A stretch of DNA of 64,000 bases from Oxalobacteraceae bacterium (GTDB lineage Bacteria; Pseudomonadota; Gammaproteobacteria; Burkholderiales; Burkholderiaceae_D): the NCBI GenBank assembly GCA_027490725.1, contig JAIXXN010000078.1, positions 1 through 64,000 of the forward strand, given 5' to 3'. The position numbers were made by a program, and so were the translations under genes. The notes under the pieces are model-generated. The model did no database searches. It worked only from the letters and a program-made list of their open reading frames with translations, and had not been told where the DNA came from. This document shows, piece by piece, positions 43,911-55,118 of this stretch; the stretch's first letter is position 1; every line of letters begins with the position of its first letter.

Positions 43911-44480
43911 CTATTGCAGTCGATCGAAACCGGGAACCGGAGCGATGGGGACGGGCGTGCTGGCGGCACGCGGCGGATTATTTTGTGCTGCATTCTGCGC
44001 TGGCGGCGCTACCGGAGCCGGCTGCGGCTGGACCGGCACGACAGGTGCCAGCAGCGATGGCGCGGGCGTGCCGGCGCTACCGGCAGCGGCATCGCTGGCC
44101 AGCTCGATGCGCTTCAGCGCACCCGCTTCGGACAGCACAATGTATTTCGGATGCACTTCCTTGATCGTCACGCCGGGCGCCACTTCACGGCCCTGCCCCA
44201 GTGCCAGCGCCGGCTGGCCATCTACCGAGATGATCGCGGCGCTATCACTGCCCTGTGCCGCCACCACGCCTTTCAGCTGGTAGATGCTGGCGGCAGCGAC
44301 TGTAATCTGGCCACCGAACAGCGCTTTGGCCGCGTCCAGATTAAGCGGCATGGCCAGTGCTGCAGGTGGCGGTGCCAGCGGACGCTGGGCCGGTTTGAAC
44401 AACTGCAGCGCCCAGTAGGCCAGCGATGCCGACAGCAGCACCACGGCGAGAACGGTAACGAGGAGGGGCAAACGCTTCAT
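43911..44480 (-). CDS. gspC: type II secretion protein GspC, short form
   Basis: This 189-residue inner-membrane protein has one N-terminal membrane helix and a homology region (about 50-130, with LFGGQ, YQLKGVVAA, IISVDGQPALALGQG and GVTIKEVHPKYIVLSEAGALKRIEL) that binds the N0 domain of GspD. The C-terminal ~55 residues are Pro/Gln/Ala-rich. No PDZ or coiled-coil domain follows, unlike GspC of E. coli or Dickeya (about 270-300 residues). It is at the 3' end of the operon, 18 bases after gspF. Confidence 0.85.
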   Translation of the reverse strand: MKRLPLLVTVLAVVLLSASLAYWALQLFKPAQRPLAPPPAALAMPLNLDAAKALFGGQITVAAASIYQLKGVVAAQGSDSAAIISVDGQPALALGQGREVAPGVTIKEVHPKYIVLSEAGALKRIELASDAAAGSAGTPAPSLLAPVVPVQPQPAPVAPPAQNAAQNNPPRAASTPVPIAPVPGFDRLQ

Positions 44481-44498
44481 GGTTGTGTTTTTTCCGGT

Positions 44499-45719
44499 CT
44501 AGCGGACCAGCTGGTTAATTTCGATAATCGGCATCAGCACGGCCAGCACGATCAGCAGCACTACCACACCCATCGCCAGAATCAGGGCCGGCTCGAGCAG
44601 ACCGGCAATGGTCAGCGTACGGCGTTCCAGATCGGCTTCCTGTGCGGCGGCGGCGCGGTCCAGCATGGCGGGCAGCTCACCGGTGATTTCGCCGGCGCGG
44701 ATCATGTGGATCAGCATCGGCGGGAAATGCTTCTGGGCCGACAGCGACCGGGCCAGACTCACCCCTTCGCGCACTGCGTCACTGGCTTGCTCCACCAGTT
44801 CGCGCATGGCGACGTTGGACAGCGTATCGCGGCTAGTTTCCAGCGCGCGCAGTATCGGTACGCCGGAGCCGGTAGTAATCGCCAGCGTACTGGCAAAGCG
44901 CGCCGTGTTCAGGCTGCGTTCGAATTTTCCGTACAGCGGTGCAGTCAGCAGCCAGGTATGCCAGCGCCGTTTCAGGGCGGGATTTTCCAGCGCCCGGCGC
45001 CATGCAAACCATGCGCCTACCAGCAAGATGGCCACCACAATGCCGTAACTGCGCACGAAATCGGAAATCGCCAGCATCACGATGGTCAGCAGCGGCAGCT
45101 TCTGTTTGGTGTTGGCGAACACGGAAACAATTTGCGGCACCACGTAGGTGAGCAGGAAGATCACGATGGCGAACGCCACCACCGTGACGATGGCCGGGTA
45201 AGTGAACGCCAGCCGCACTTTCTGGACCAGCGCATTGCGCCGCTCGATGTAGTCGGCCAGCCGCGAGAGCACGCGTGACAGCTGGCCAATCTGCTCGCCG
45301 GAAGCAACCAGCGCGCGGTAGATTTCGGCGAAGTCACGCGGATGGCGTCCCAGCACATCGGACAGTGCCGCACCGCCCATCACTTCGGAGCGGATCGAGG
45401 CAATCAGGTCGCGCATATAGGCACGCTCGGCCTGTTCCAGCAGCGCCGTGAACGCCTGTTCCAACGGCAGCCCCGCTTCCAGCAGACTGGCTAGCTGGCG
45501 CGTGAACAGCGCCAGCTCGTTGGCCGACAGGCGTTCGCCCAGCGCGTGGCTGCGGGTCACGCCGCTGGCGTCGACCTGCGCGGCGATCAGCTCGACCTTG
45601 AGCGGTACCAGTTGCAGGGAGCGCAGTTCGGCACGCGCCGAACGGGCGCTGTCGGCATTCAGCACACCCTTGCGGGTAGCGCCTGCGGCATCGACGGCTT
45701 CGTAACGGAATGCTGGCAT
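44499..45719 (-). CDS. gspF: type II secretion inner-membrane platform protein GspF
   Basis: The 406-residue polytopic protein has two cytoplasmic GspF domains, each followed by membrane helices (three in all). The start MPAFRYEAVDAAGATRKGVL and the FTRQLASLLEAGLPLEQAF segment are typical. It couples the ATPase GspE to pseudopilus assembly. It lies 10 bases after gspE. Confidence 0.96.
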   Translation of the reverse strand: MPAFRYEAVDAAGATRKGVLNADSARSARAELRSLQLVPLKVELIAAQVDASGVTRSHALGERLSANELALFTRQLASLLEAGLPLEQAFTALLEQAERAYMRDLIASIRSEVMGGAALSDVLGRHPRDFAEIYRALVASGEQIGQLSRVLSRLADYIERRNALVQKVRLAFTYPAIVTVVAFAIVIFLLTYVVPQIVSVFANTKQKLPLLTIVMLAISDFVRSYGIVVAILLVGAWFAWRRALENPALKRRWHTWLLTAPLYGKFERSLNTARFASTLAITTGSGVPILRALETSRDTLSNVAMRELVEQASDAVREGVSLARSLSAQKHFPPMLIHMIRAGEITGELPAMLDRAAAAQEADLERRTLTIAGLLEPALILAMGVVVLLIVLAVLMPIIEINQLVR

Positions 45720-45729
45720 GGTCGCGGGC

Positions 45730-47151
45730 CTAGTCCTTGGTCACGCGCAGCAGCTCGGCGCGGGTGGTAATGCCTTCGGCCAGCCAGCGCTCGCCATCTT
45801 CGCGCATGGTCTGCATGCCGCCGGCAATCGCACTGGCCCGAACTTCCGCTTCGGCCGCGCGATTATGAATCTGCGCGCGAATCTGCTCGGTGGTCTGCAG
45901 GAATTCGTACACCCCGACCCGGCCCTGATAGCCGGTATGGCCGCAGTGCTCGCAGCCGACCGCATGCCACTCGCCCGCTTCGTGACGCTTGCAGCTCGGG
46001 CACAGCTTGCGCACCAGCCGCTGCGCCAGTACGCCCAGCAGCGAAGATGAGAGCAGGAAGGGTTCGATGCCCATGTCCAGCAGTCGGGTAACGGCAGCCG
46101 CTGCATCGTTGGTGTGCAGCGTCGCCAGCACCAGGTGACCGGTCAGCGACGCCTGTACGGCAATTTGCGCGGTTTCCAGATCGCGGATCTCACCGATCAT
46201 GATCACATCCGGATCCTGGCGCAGGATCGCGCGCAGCGCCTTGGCGAAGCTCATGTCGATGCGCGGATTCACCTGCGTCTGGCCGACCCCGTTCAGGTCA
46301 TACTCGATCGGGTCTTCCACCGTCATGATATTGGTACTGGTGGCGTTCAGCATCGACAGCGCCGCATACAGCGTGGTGGTTTTCCCGGAGCCGGTCGGCC
46401 CAGTGACCAGCACGATGCCGTGCGGCTGCTTGATCAGGGCATCGAAGCTGGCATGCATGGGCTGACTCATGCCCAGATGCTGCAGATCGAGGCGGCCAGC
46501 TTCCTTGTCGAGCAAACGCAGCACGGCGCGCTCGCCATGGCCGGTGGGCAGGGTCGAGACCCGCACGTCGACCGGCTTGCCACCGATGCGCAGGGTGATA
46601 CGGCCATCCTGCGGCAAACGTTTTTCGGCAATGTCGAGTTGCGCCATGATCTTGATACGCGAGATCAGCGAACCGTGAATGGCTTTACGCGGGCGCACCA
46701 CATCGCGCAGCGTACCGTCCACCCGGAAGCGCACCACCGAGGTCTGCTCGAACGGCTCGATGTGGATATCCGAAGCGCCGTCACGCAGGGCTTGCGTCAG
46801 CAGCGCATTGATCATGCGGATCACCGGGGCATCGTCGGACGATTCCAGCAAGTCTTCGATGGCCGGCACATCCTGCAGCAATCGGGTCAGATCGAGATCG
46901 GCATCGAATTCCTCAGCCACCATCGAGGCATTGCCACCGGAGCTGGCATAGGCTGCCGCAATCGCTGCATCGAGATCGGCACGCGCCATGCTGGTGAGCT
47001 GGATGCGGCCAAAGCGGCGCGAGACTTCGGCAATCGCCGCCGGAGGCGTGGCAGCACAGACCTGCACCGCCACCGTGCCTTCGGCACTATCACTGTGCTC
47101 TGCCAGCAGCAGAAAATCACGCGCGAACGCGTAGGGTAAAAGATTGCTCAT
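45730..47151 (-). CDS. gspE: type II secretion ATPase GspE
   Basis: The 473-residue hexameric ATPase powers pseudopilus assembly. It has an N-terminal N1E-like region, Walker A GPTGSGKTTTLY, the Asp boxes (ILRQDPDVIMIGEIRD), the His box (GHLVLATLHTNDA) and a zinc-binding four-cysteine domain (CPSC and CEHC). All catalytic motifs are intact. Its ATG lies one base after the gspD stop. Confidence 0.97.
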   Translation of the reverse strand: MSNLLPYAFARDFLLLAEHSDSAEGTVAVQVCAATPPAAIAEVSRRFGRIQLTSMARADLDAAIAAAYASSGGNASMVAEEFDADLDLTRLLQDVPAIEDLLESSDDAPVIRMINALLTQALRDGASDIHIEPFEQTSVVRFRVDGTLRDVVRPRKAIHGSLISRIKIMAQLDIAEKRLPQDGRITLRIGGKPVDVRVSTLPTGHGERAVLRLLDKEAGRLDLQHLGMSQPMHASFDALIKQPHGIVLVTGPTGSGKTTTLYAALSMLNATSTNIMTVEDPIEYDLNGVGQTQVNPRIDMSFAKALRAILRQDPDVIMIGEIRDLETAQIAVQASLTGHLVLATLHTNDAAAAVTRLLDMGIEPFLLSSSLLGVLAQRLVRKLCPSCKRHEAGEWHAVGCEHCGHTGYQGRVGVYEFLQTTEQIRAQIHNRAAEAEVRASAIAGGMQTMREDGERWLAEGITTRAELLRVTKD

Positions 47152-47152
47152 G

Positions 47153-49414
<2,262 letters not shown>

Positions 49415-49447
49415 TGTCTGAACTTTTATCTGAACTTCTATCTGAAC

Positions 49448-50221
49448 TTAATGGAACTCTAAAGCGATGATGTTGCGTTCACTATTCGGCTTGCGCTGAC
49501 CCAGCAGATTCAATAGATTGGCCAGCGCTTCTTCATTTCCTTTTGCGGCTTCGGCTTGTCCGGAAAACTGCAAGCGCCCCTGCGCCAGCCTGCCACTACC
49601 GCTTAACAGCAGAGGCCCGCTGGTCGATGCCAGTGTCAGTGCCGCCGTCTGGCCCTGCCAGTCCAGCGCCAGCTGGTAACTGCCCAGCGGCCGCACCGAC
49701 GACAGCCGCGACGCCATCTCCGCCATTTCCAGCGTGGTGCGTCCCTGCACGGCCAGCTGGCCCTGTTCCAGCGTCAGCTCCAGCGCCGTCCACGACAGCC
49801 GCATCACGCCACTTGGCGCTATCGTATTCAGTGGCGCCCCCAGCCCCGCCAGTCCCTGCGCCGGCAACAGCAGTGCCGAAGGACTGAGCTGCCAGTGCGA
49901 CCAGCTGCCATGTACCACCAGCGGCTGGGCCAGCGCAGCGTCATTCACCAGCTGCAAATCAACCATGCCGAGCAGCGCAAGCGGCGAAATGGTCCAGCTG
50001 AAACGGCCTGGCAGCAAGGGCGTTACCGGGCCATTATTGGCCGCCGCCGCGCCGATAAAGGCCGAGCCGCGCCACAGCGTACCCTGCGCGTCCCCCAGCG
50101 TCAAACGCCCGGCACTCTGCTTCTCGACCAGCACGGCCAGCCACGTCGCGGGCAGGAACACCGCCAGCGTGAGTGCGACGCTGAGCGCCACCGTCAGCAA
50201 CCATAGCATGCTGCGCTTCAT
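49448..50221 (-). CDS. gspN: type II secretion protein GspN
   Basis: The 257-residue protein has one N-terminal membrane helix (MLWLLTVALSVALTLAVFLPA) and a periplasmic beta-rich domain with ATWLAVLVEKQSAGRLTLGDAQGTLWRGSAFI, the GspN hallmark. GspN occurs only in some T2SS (Xanthomonas, Burkholderia, Klebsiella) and its role is unsettled. ATG 50221 follows GGGGAAAG; a GTG 27 bases earlier would overlap gspM. Confidence 0.9.
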   Translation of the reverse strand: MKRSMLWLLTVALSVALTLAVFLPATWLAVLVEKQSAGRLTLGDAQGTLWRGSAFIGAAAANNGPVTPLLPGRFSWTISPLALLGMVDLQLVNDAALAQPLVVHGSWSHWQLSPSALLLPAQGLAGLGAPLNTIAPSGVMRLSWTALELTLEQGQLAVQGRTTLEMAEMASRLSSVRPLGSYQLALDWQGQTAALTLASTSGPLLLSGSGRLAQGRLQFSGQAEAAKGNEEALANLLNLLGQRKPNSERNIIALEFH

Positions 50222-50237
50222 GAAACGACTTTCCCCA

Positions 50238-50756
50238 TTAGCGGCCACCGCTGCTCTGACGCAGCGTCAGCGTGGCATTCACCATGCCGGCGCTGTCCTG
50301 GGCGCTGATGCTGGCATCCTGCACCAGCAGCTTACTTTCACCGCGCACCGCATCCAGCCATACCACCAGTGCCGCAAACGGCACGCCATTCAGCTGCAGC
50401 TTGGCATATTCGCCCGTCAGCGACAGCGATTGCGCCGTCAGGCCGCGTGCCGTCAGGCTGCTTTGCAGACCGTCACGGGTGATAGGCGCTGGCGCGATAT
50501 TGCTCTGGCCACGCAAGGCCGCCGCTTCGACCGACAGCGCCTGCAGTTCGGCTGCCTGCTGACGCAGTTCCGGCAAGGATTTGCGCAGCTTGGCGCTGCC
50601 GTCCAGCGCTGGCGCGAGCAGCACCGCGTAAAACAGCGCAGCGCCCAGCACCGCCCCGCCCACCGTCAGGAAACGCCGTTCCTGCTCGCTGCGTGCACTC
50701 CAGAAGGCCGCCGCGCGCGCGCGCGTTTCATGCACCTGTTGGGTCAGCGCGTTCAT
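50238..50756 (-). CDS. gspM: type II secretion protein GspM
   Basis: This 172-residue bitopic protein has a membrane helix at about 30-52 (LTVGGAVLGAALFYAVLLAP) and a ferredoxin-like periplasmic domain. It binds GspL. Its start overlaps the gspL stop as ATGA. Conservation is low in the family, so position in the operon is part of the evidence. Confidence 0.9.
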   Translation of the reverse strand: MNALTQQVHETRARAAAFWSARSEQERRFLTVGGAVLGAALFYAVLLAPALDGSAKLRKSLPELRQQAAELQALSVEAAALRGQSNIAPAPITRDGLQSSLTARGLTAQSLSLTGEYAKLQLNGVPFAALVVWLDAVRGESKLLVQDASISAQDSAGMVNATLTLRQSSGGR

Positions 50757-52012
50757 GGTTTACCTCCGCTTGCAGCACTCAGAACCCGGATTTGCCAGCT
50801 GCCTGCCGAACTTTCAATCAGCTCCAGCTTGCGTGCCAGCAGCGCCGCGCGCAATTGCGCCACTGCGCCCGTGTCGACGGTGTTCGGTTTGACTTTCAGG
50901 AACAGGGCACGCTCGCGATATTCCAGCGTCGCGATAATATCTTTGCGCGGCAACTGCACCAGCGCTTCACCCAGTGCGGCACTGAGCACGGTAAATTCGT
51001 CGGCCGCCGCTTCGCCGCCCTGTGCCTTGGCCAGCGCAATTTTCTTGCGCATCTGTGCGGCCGGATCGAGGATCACCGACTCGTTCGGATAGGCGGCCTT
51101 GAAGATTTGCAGCATCGACAGGCGCACCGTTTCTGCTTCACGGCGCAGGCGCAGCCACTCGACGTTCAGGCCGACCACGTTGACCAGCAGCGCCAGCACG
51201 GCAATCCGCAACGGCCAGCGCCAGCGCTGCCACTGACGTCCGGCACCGTTGGCCATGCCCAGCGCGGGTGCCAGATCCAGCGCACCGGCACGCGCCGCCG
51301 CAATCCAGTGCAGCCACTGGTCTTCGATTAAGGTGATGCCGTGCAGCGTCGGCTCGCTGGCCAGCACTGCTTCGAACTGCGCCAGCTGGGCCGCCGGCAG
51401 GTACAGCGTGACGGGTTCGCTACCGGCCAGCGCGCGCACTGTTTGCAGGGCCGCTGGCGCTTGCGCCGGTAAAGTCATCCCGAAGCCGCCCGTTTGCGTG
51501 GTGCGCATGGCCAGCTCGAAGCCAGCATCGCTCACACTCAGCGTGGCCGCGACGGCGCCGGGCTGATATGGCAGGCACAGTTGTGCCGGCAGAATCGCGA
51601 TACTGTGCGCGCCTTGCGCTTGCAAAGCCTGCACCAGCCGCTCCAGCCACAGGCGCTGCGCCACCGCGATGGTGCGCAGGCCTTGCCCATCGCCACCACT
51701 GGCGCCACTGGCAGCCAGCACGCAATCAGCCGGATCGCCCAGCACCTGTTCTTCAACCAGTCCGGGCAAAGCCGCTTTCAGACGCGCCGGCGACAACGGT
51801 GGCACGCTCACCTGCAACAGGGTGACATCGGCGGCGGCCAGCAACAGCACCACGCGGCGCGCGGACGCCACCAGCTCAGCCAGATTTCCCAGCGGCGCAG
51901 CGCCCTGCTGCTGCAACTGGCCAGCGTCACCCACCAGCGCGAACGCACAGCTCGGGGCTGCGCCGTTATCAACGCTGGCTTTGGCCGGATAGCGGATAAA
52001 AAGTGTACTCAA
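50753..52012 (-). CDS. gspL: type II secretion protein GspL
   Basis: The 419-residue protein has an actin-like cytoplasmic domain (VSVPPLSPARLKAALPGLVEEQVLGD), one membrane helix (RIAVLALLVNVVGLNVEWLRL) and a small periplasmic ferredoxin-like domain. It docks GspE to the inner membrane. The stop overlaps gspM, and gspK ends 27 bases upstream. Confidence 0.93.
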   Translation of the reverse strand: MSTLFIRYPAKASVDNGAAPSCAFALVGDAGQLQQQGAAPLGNLAELVASARRVVLLLAAADVTLLQVSVPPLSPARLKAALPGLVEEQVLGDPADCVLAASGASGGDGQGLRTIAVAQRLWLERLVQALQAQGAHSIAILPAQLCLPYQPGAVAATLSVSDAGFELAMRTTQTGGFGMTLPAQAPAALQTVRALAGSEPVTLYLPAAQLAQFEAVLASEPTLHGITLIEDQWLHWIAAARAGALDLAPALGMANGAGRQWQRWRWPLRIAVLALLVNVVGLNVEWLRLRREAETVRLSMLQIFKAAYPNESVILDPAAQMRKKIALAKAQGGEAAADEFTVLSAALGEALVQLPRKDIIATLEYRERALFLKVKPNTVDTGAVAQLRAALLARKLELIESSAGSWQIRVLSAASGGKP

Positions 52013-52039
52013 AAGGTCTCGCTTTCGTTCATGCCGGTT

Positions 52040-53008
52040 CTAGTTTTCCCGTATCCAGACGACCGTGGTCTCGCCACGCTGTCCGCGCTGCAGCAGGGAG
52101 AGCGTATCGAGCGTGGCACGATCGAGTCTTACCTTGCTCAGCGCCAGAAAATAATTACTGCGTACTGCCACGTCGATACTCGGTTGCAGTCTGCCATTCT
52201 GCTGTAGCTGCGACTGTTCTGTGAAATTGAGCACGCTCACAAACGGCGTGCGACGCCGCACATTCACCAGCGCCGCCGCATCGCCCAGCGACAGCTTATC
52301 GACTGCTGCGGCCAGCAATTCGGCCGGCGCCGTATTCACATTCAATGGCGTTTTCTGTGGCAGTACAATCACAAAATCACGCAAGCGTTCAATCGCCTGC
52401 GGTGTAAAACCGCTAATCGCCAGCAAATCCTCCACCCGCAGCAGGCCTATCGGCTGCGGCCCGCTGCCCTGCGGCAGATTCGGTAGCAGCTGCGCATTCG
52501 CCACTTCGCTTGCTACCGCCTGCGCCAGATTTCCGTCCAGCTGCAGAATCTGCAGCAGACGCTTAAATGCTGCCACCTGCGCCGGATCGGCAGCACGCAC
52601 CCCGGACTGCGCCAGATTAGTCAGATTGTAGCGCGACTGTGCGTCGATCATACGACCGGAAAGGGTGGCATTGAAGTTTTCTGCCTCGGCACGCTCACGC
52701 TCGATGTAGTCGTCCAGCCGGGTCTCTTCCAGCGGCGTGGCCCACACCCCGTTCAACTGCGTCACATTGCCCGAGTCGAGGAAATCCTGATACAGCACCA
52801 GCCGGCTCAGATCCAGCGCACCGCGCACAATCCAGCGGGTTTGCAGCTGCAGGCGCTGATTTTCCATCGAACGCACCTGCACCTGCTGTTGCCAGAACAG
52901 GCTGGCGACGATGGTCACGGCGAGGGTCGTCAGCAGCAGCGCCGTCACCACCGCGACACCGCGCTGGCGGCGCGTAACAGCGCTGGAGCGTTGAGGGCGG
53001 CAGCTCAT
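52040..53008 (-). CDS. gspK: type II secretion minor pseudopilin GspK
   Basis: The 322-residue pseudopilin has the prepilin site RRQRG followed by VAVVTALLLTTLAV; as is usual for GspK, the glutamate at +5 is absent. The globular part contains RMIDAQSRYNLTNL and two SAM-like helical repeats (LLRVEDLLAISGF; LNVNTAPAELLAAA). It caps the GspI-GspJ-GspK tip complex. Its start overlaps the gspJ stop (ATGA). Confidence 0.94.
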   Translation of the reverse strand: MSCRPQRSSAVTRRQRGVAVVTALLLTTLAVTIVASLFWQQQVQVRSMENQRLQLQTRWIVRGALDLSRLVLYQDFLDSGNVTQLNGVWATPLEETRLDDYIERERAEAENFNATLSGRMIDAQSRYNLTNLAQSGVRAADPAQVAAFKRLLQILQLDGNLAQAVASEVANAQLLPNLPQGSGPQPIGLLRVEDLLAISGFTPQAIERLRDFVIVLPQKTPLNVNTAPAELLAAAVDKLSLGDAAALVNVRRRTPFVSVLNFTEQSQLQQNGRLQPSIDVAVRSNYFLALSKVRLDRATLDTLSLLQRGQRGETTVVWIREN

Positions 53009-53634
53009 CGGGGCCCCAGCACGTAAGTTTTCACCAGCGGCAAGGCATAATCCTGCAGCGCCATTGCCACGTCCATGCCGGTCGGGTTGTTCGCCGGGGT
53101 CAGCGTACCGGCCGTGCTGATGCCCGCCGCAGCCACCCAGGCATTGCCGATCCAGTAGCGCACGCTCAGGCTGCGCACACCGGCCTGCAGTGCCACGCTG
53201 CCCGGCTGATCCTGATCGCTATTGCTGATGGCGGCCTGCCACAGCGCGTCCAGCTGTTGCAGGTCGCGGGTGGCATTCGACTCGCGTCGCACCAGCACGC
53301 CGTCACGCAGGCGGTAGGACACCACCTGCAAACGGCTTGGCTGCAGATCGTTCAGCACCACCCTTACCAGCGTAATCTTGTCATTCTCCGCACTCAGAAA
53401 AGCCCGTCCCTGCAACAGTTCGGGTGGCGCCAGATGTGCCGAATCGCTCTGCATCTGGGCAAACGCCAGTTGCATGCTGCGGGTCTGTTCCATCTGCGCG
53501 GTGAGCGCGCCGCGCGAACGGATAATCCCGTCCAGCCCGCGCCAGCCCAGCACGGCGACGATGGCCAGTATCGAAATGGCCACCAGTAGCTCGATCAGGG
53601 TGAAGCCGCGCGCCCGGCCGACTGGCGTACTCAT
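53005..53634 (-). CDS. gspJ: type II secretion minor pseudopilin GspJ
   Basis: The 209-residue product has a prepilin leader MSTPVGRARG and FTLIELLVAISILAI with the conserved +5 glutamate. Its body (GLDGIIRSRGALTAQMEQTRSMQLAFAQM) is typical. ATG 53634 overlaps the gspI stop as ATGA; the 147-base longer frame lies within gspI. Confidence 0.93.
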   Translation of the reverse strand: MSTPVGRARGFTLIELLVAISILAIVAVLGWRGLDGIIRSRGALTAQMEQTRSMQLAFAQMQSDSAHLAPPELLQGRAFLSAENDKITLVRVVLNDLQPSRLQVVSYRLRDGVLVRRESNATRDLQQLDALWQAAISNSDQDQPGSVALQAGVRSLSVRYWIGNAWVAAAGISTAGTLTPANNPTGMDVAMALQDYALPLVKTYVLGPR

Positions 53635-54002
53635 TGGTTCAGCACCAGTTGTACCAGCTTGATGATGCGCCGTTCCGGTGCCGCCTGATCGTAAACACTC
53701 ACTTCCACGCGCCGGAAGCGCGGATTCGGACTGGCGATGACTTCTTCCTCGCACATCAGCTTCAGGTCGCCCTGCGGACATTCGACAATCTGCTTGCCGA
53801 CCGCGGGAAACTGCTTGCTCAGGCGCAGCTGCACCATGCGGTTTTCCGCCGACCAGGTGGCCATCATGGCGCTGCGCAGGCCATCGCTATTGGCCGTCAG
53901 GCTACCCACTGCACGCAGCGAAGCACCCAGCGCCGTGCCGACGATCACCAGCGCCACCAGCACCTCGAGCAAGGTGAATCCCTGTTGTGAGCGTGTCCGC
54001 AT
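53631..54002 (-). CDS. gspI: type II secretion minor pseudopilin GspI
   Basis: This 123-residue pseudopilin has the leader MRTRSQQG and FTLLEVLVALVIV with the +5 glutamate, then GASLRAVGSLTANSDGLRSAMMATWSAENR, the GspI family core. ATG 54002 lies one base after the gspH stop; the longer upstream frame overlaps gspH. Confidence 0.93.
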   Translation of the reverse strand: MRTRSQQGFTLLEVLVALVIVGTALGASLRAVGSLTANSDGLRSAMMATWSAENRMVQLRLSKQFPAVGKQIVECPQGDLKLMCEEEVIASPNPRFRRVEVSVYDQAAPERRIIKLVQLVLNQ

Positions 54003-54003
54003 G

Positions 54004-54471
54004 CTAATCCACCGTGAAATGGCCGATGCCGTCGGCACGGATGGCGATGGCGGTTTCACCACTGCGCAGCGTCAGGATGAATGGTTTGTCCACCGGTTCG
54101 CGGCCGAACACGATGCGCATGCCACGCCCCGAATCACTCGAAGGCGGGTCTAGCAGCAAGGCCAGTGGGCCATGCTTGAAGGGGCGCTCGCGCAGCATAT
54201 CGTCCTGCACCGGCAGCTCCCATTGTTTGTCATTACGGATCAGGAAGCGGTAGCCTTCGGTGTCCGCTTCGAAGGCGATCTGGCGGTTGCGTACAATCGC
54301 CTCATCGCGCGCCAGTTGCAGCAGCAAGGCAATGCGCTGGGCATCTTCGCGCATGCCCTGTTCCTTGCCCGGCAAGGCGTTCAGCGTCACCAGCCCCAGT
54401 GTGATGCCAAGGATGACCATCACCACCAGCAGCTCGATGAGCGTGAAACCGCGCGCCCGGGCGGTGTGCAT
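54004..54471 (-). CDS. gspH: type II secretion minor pseudopilin GspH
   Basis: The 155-residue product has a short leader MHTARARG and FTLIELLVVMVILG. The region LLQLARDEAIVRNRQIAFEADTEGYRF matches GspH. It lies 20 bases after gspG. Confidence 0.92.
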   Translation of the reverse strand: MHTARARGFTLIELLVVMVILGITLGLVTLNALPGKEQGMREDAQRIALLLQLARDEAIVRNRQIAFEADTEGYRFLIRNDKQWELPVQDDMLRERPFKHGPLALLLDPPSSDSGRGMRIVFGREPVDKPFILTLRSGETAIAIRADGIGHFTVD

Positions 54472-54491
54472 GATCAGGCTCCGGAACCGGC

Positions 54492-54935
54492 TCAGTTATC
54501 CCACGAACCGATATCGGTGTCGTCGCCGCTACCACCCGGCGCACCATCGGCACCGTAGGAGAACACATCGACTTCGCCGTGAATACCGGGCGAGAGGAAC
54601 TGGTAAGGATTACCCCACGGGTCTTTCGGCATTTTTTCCAGATAGCCGCCAGCCTTCCAGCCATTCGCGGCAGGGCCGCCGGTCGGCTTTTCCAGCAAGG
54701 CCTGCAAACCCTGCTCGGAAGTCGGGTAGCGCTGGTTATCGAGCTTGTACAGCTTGAGCGCCTGCATCACGGTGGCGATATCGACCTTGGCGGCAGCGAC
54801 CTTGGATTCACCGGTACGGCTCAGCAGCTTAGGCACCACCAGCGCCGCCAGCACGCCCATGATGACCACGACGACCATGATTTCGATCAGCGTGAAGCCG
54901 CGTGCAGCGCGACGAGGTAGGGAGAATTTTTTCAT
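54492..54935 (-). CDS. gspG: type II secretion major pseudopilin GspG
   Basis: The 147-residue major subunit has leader MKKFSLPRRAARG and FTLIEIMVVVVIMGVLAALVVP. The calcium-binding C-terminal loop is present (DPWGNPYQF to the DVFSYGADGAPGG and DTDIGSWDN end). It is the first gene of the operon. The prepilin peptidase that must process all five pseudopilins is not encoded in the window. Confidence 0.97.
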   Translation of the reverse strand: MKKFSLPRRAARGFTLIEIMVVVVIMGVLAALVVPKLLSRTGESKVAAAKVDIATVMQALKLYKLDNQRYPTSEQGLQALLEKPTGGPAANGWKAGGYLEKMPKDPWGNPYQFLSPGIHGEVDVFSYGADGAPGGSGDDTDIGSWDN

Positions 54936-54964
54936 AATCGCTCGAGAATAAAAGTGAGTGCAAA

Positions 54965-54970
54965 AGTATA
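54965..54970 (-). promoter_or_regulatory. candidate -10 of the T2SS operon
   Basis: TATACT on the minus strand lies 29 bases before gspG and is a near-consensus -10. The position 17 bases upstream has no recognisable -35, which is compatible with an activator-dependent promoter. Four short direct repeats lie 100-140 bases further upstream. Confidence 0.4.
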
Positions 54971-55047
54971 AGGTGGAATCATGACAGCCTGACTAAAAGC
55001 TGGCGATTTTTCGCTGCCGCGCTTAAAAGCCGCTTATTTGCGACGCA

Positions 55048-55068
55048 ACGGGCGTCACCGACGCCCGT
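55048..55068 (-). terminator. hairpin downstream of the amidohydrolase gene
   Basis: ACGGGCGTC and GACGCCCGT form a perfect 9-bp stem around a three-base loop, about 50 bases past the amidohydrolase stop and upstream of gspG. It lacks a T-tract on the minus strand, so it may slow but not fully stop transcription into the gsp operon. Confidence 0.45.
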
Positions 55069-55070
55069 GT

Positions 55071-55109
55071 TTTACCGCCTTTAACGCGGCTTTACCGCAG
55101 CTTTACCGC
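55071..55109. repeat. four TTTAMCGC direct repeats upstream of gspG
   Basis: TTTACCGC occurs at 55071, 55091 and 55102 and TTTAACGC at 55080, giving spacings of 9, 11 and 11 bases. The set lies between the amidohydrolase stop and the gspG promoter. Near-helical spacing hints at regulator binding. Confidence 0.7.
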
Positions 55110-55118
55110 GCCTACAGC

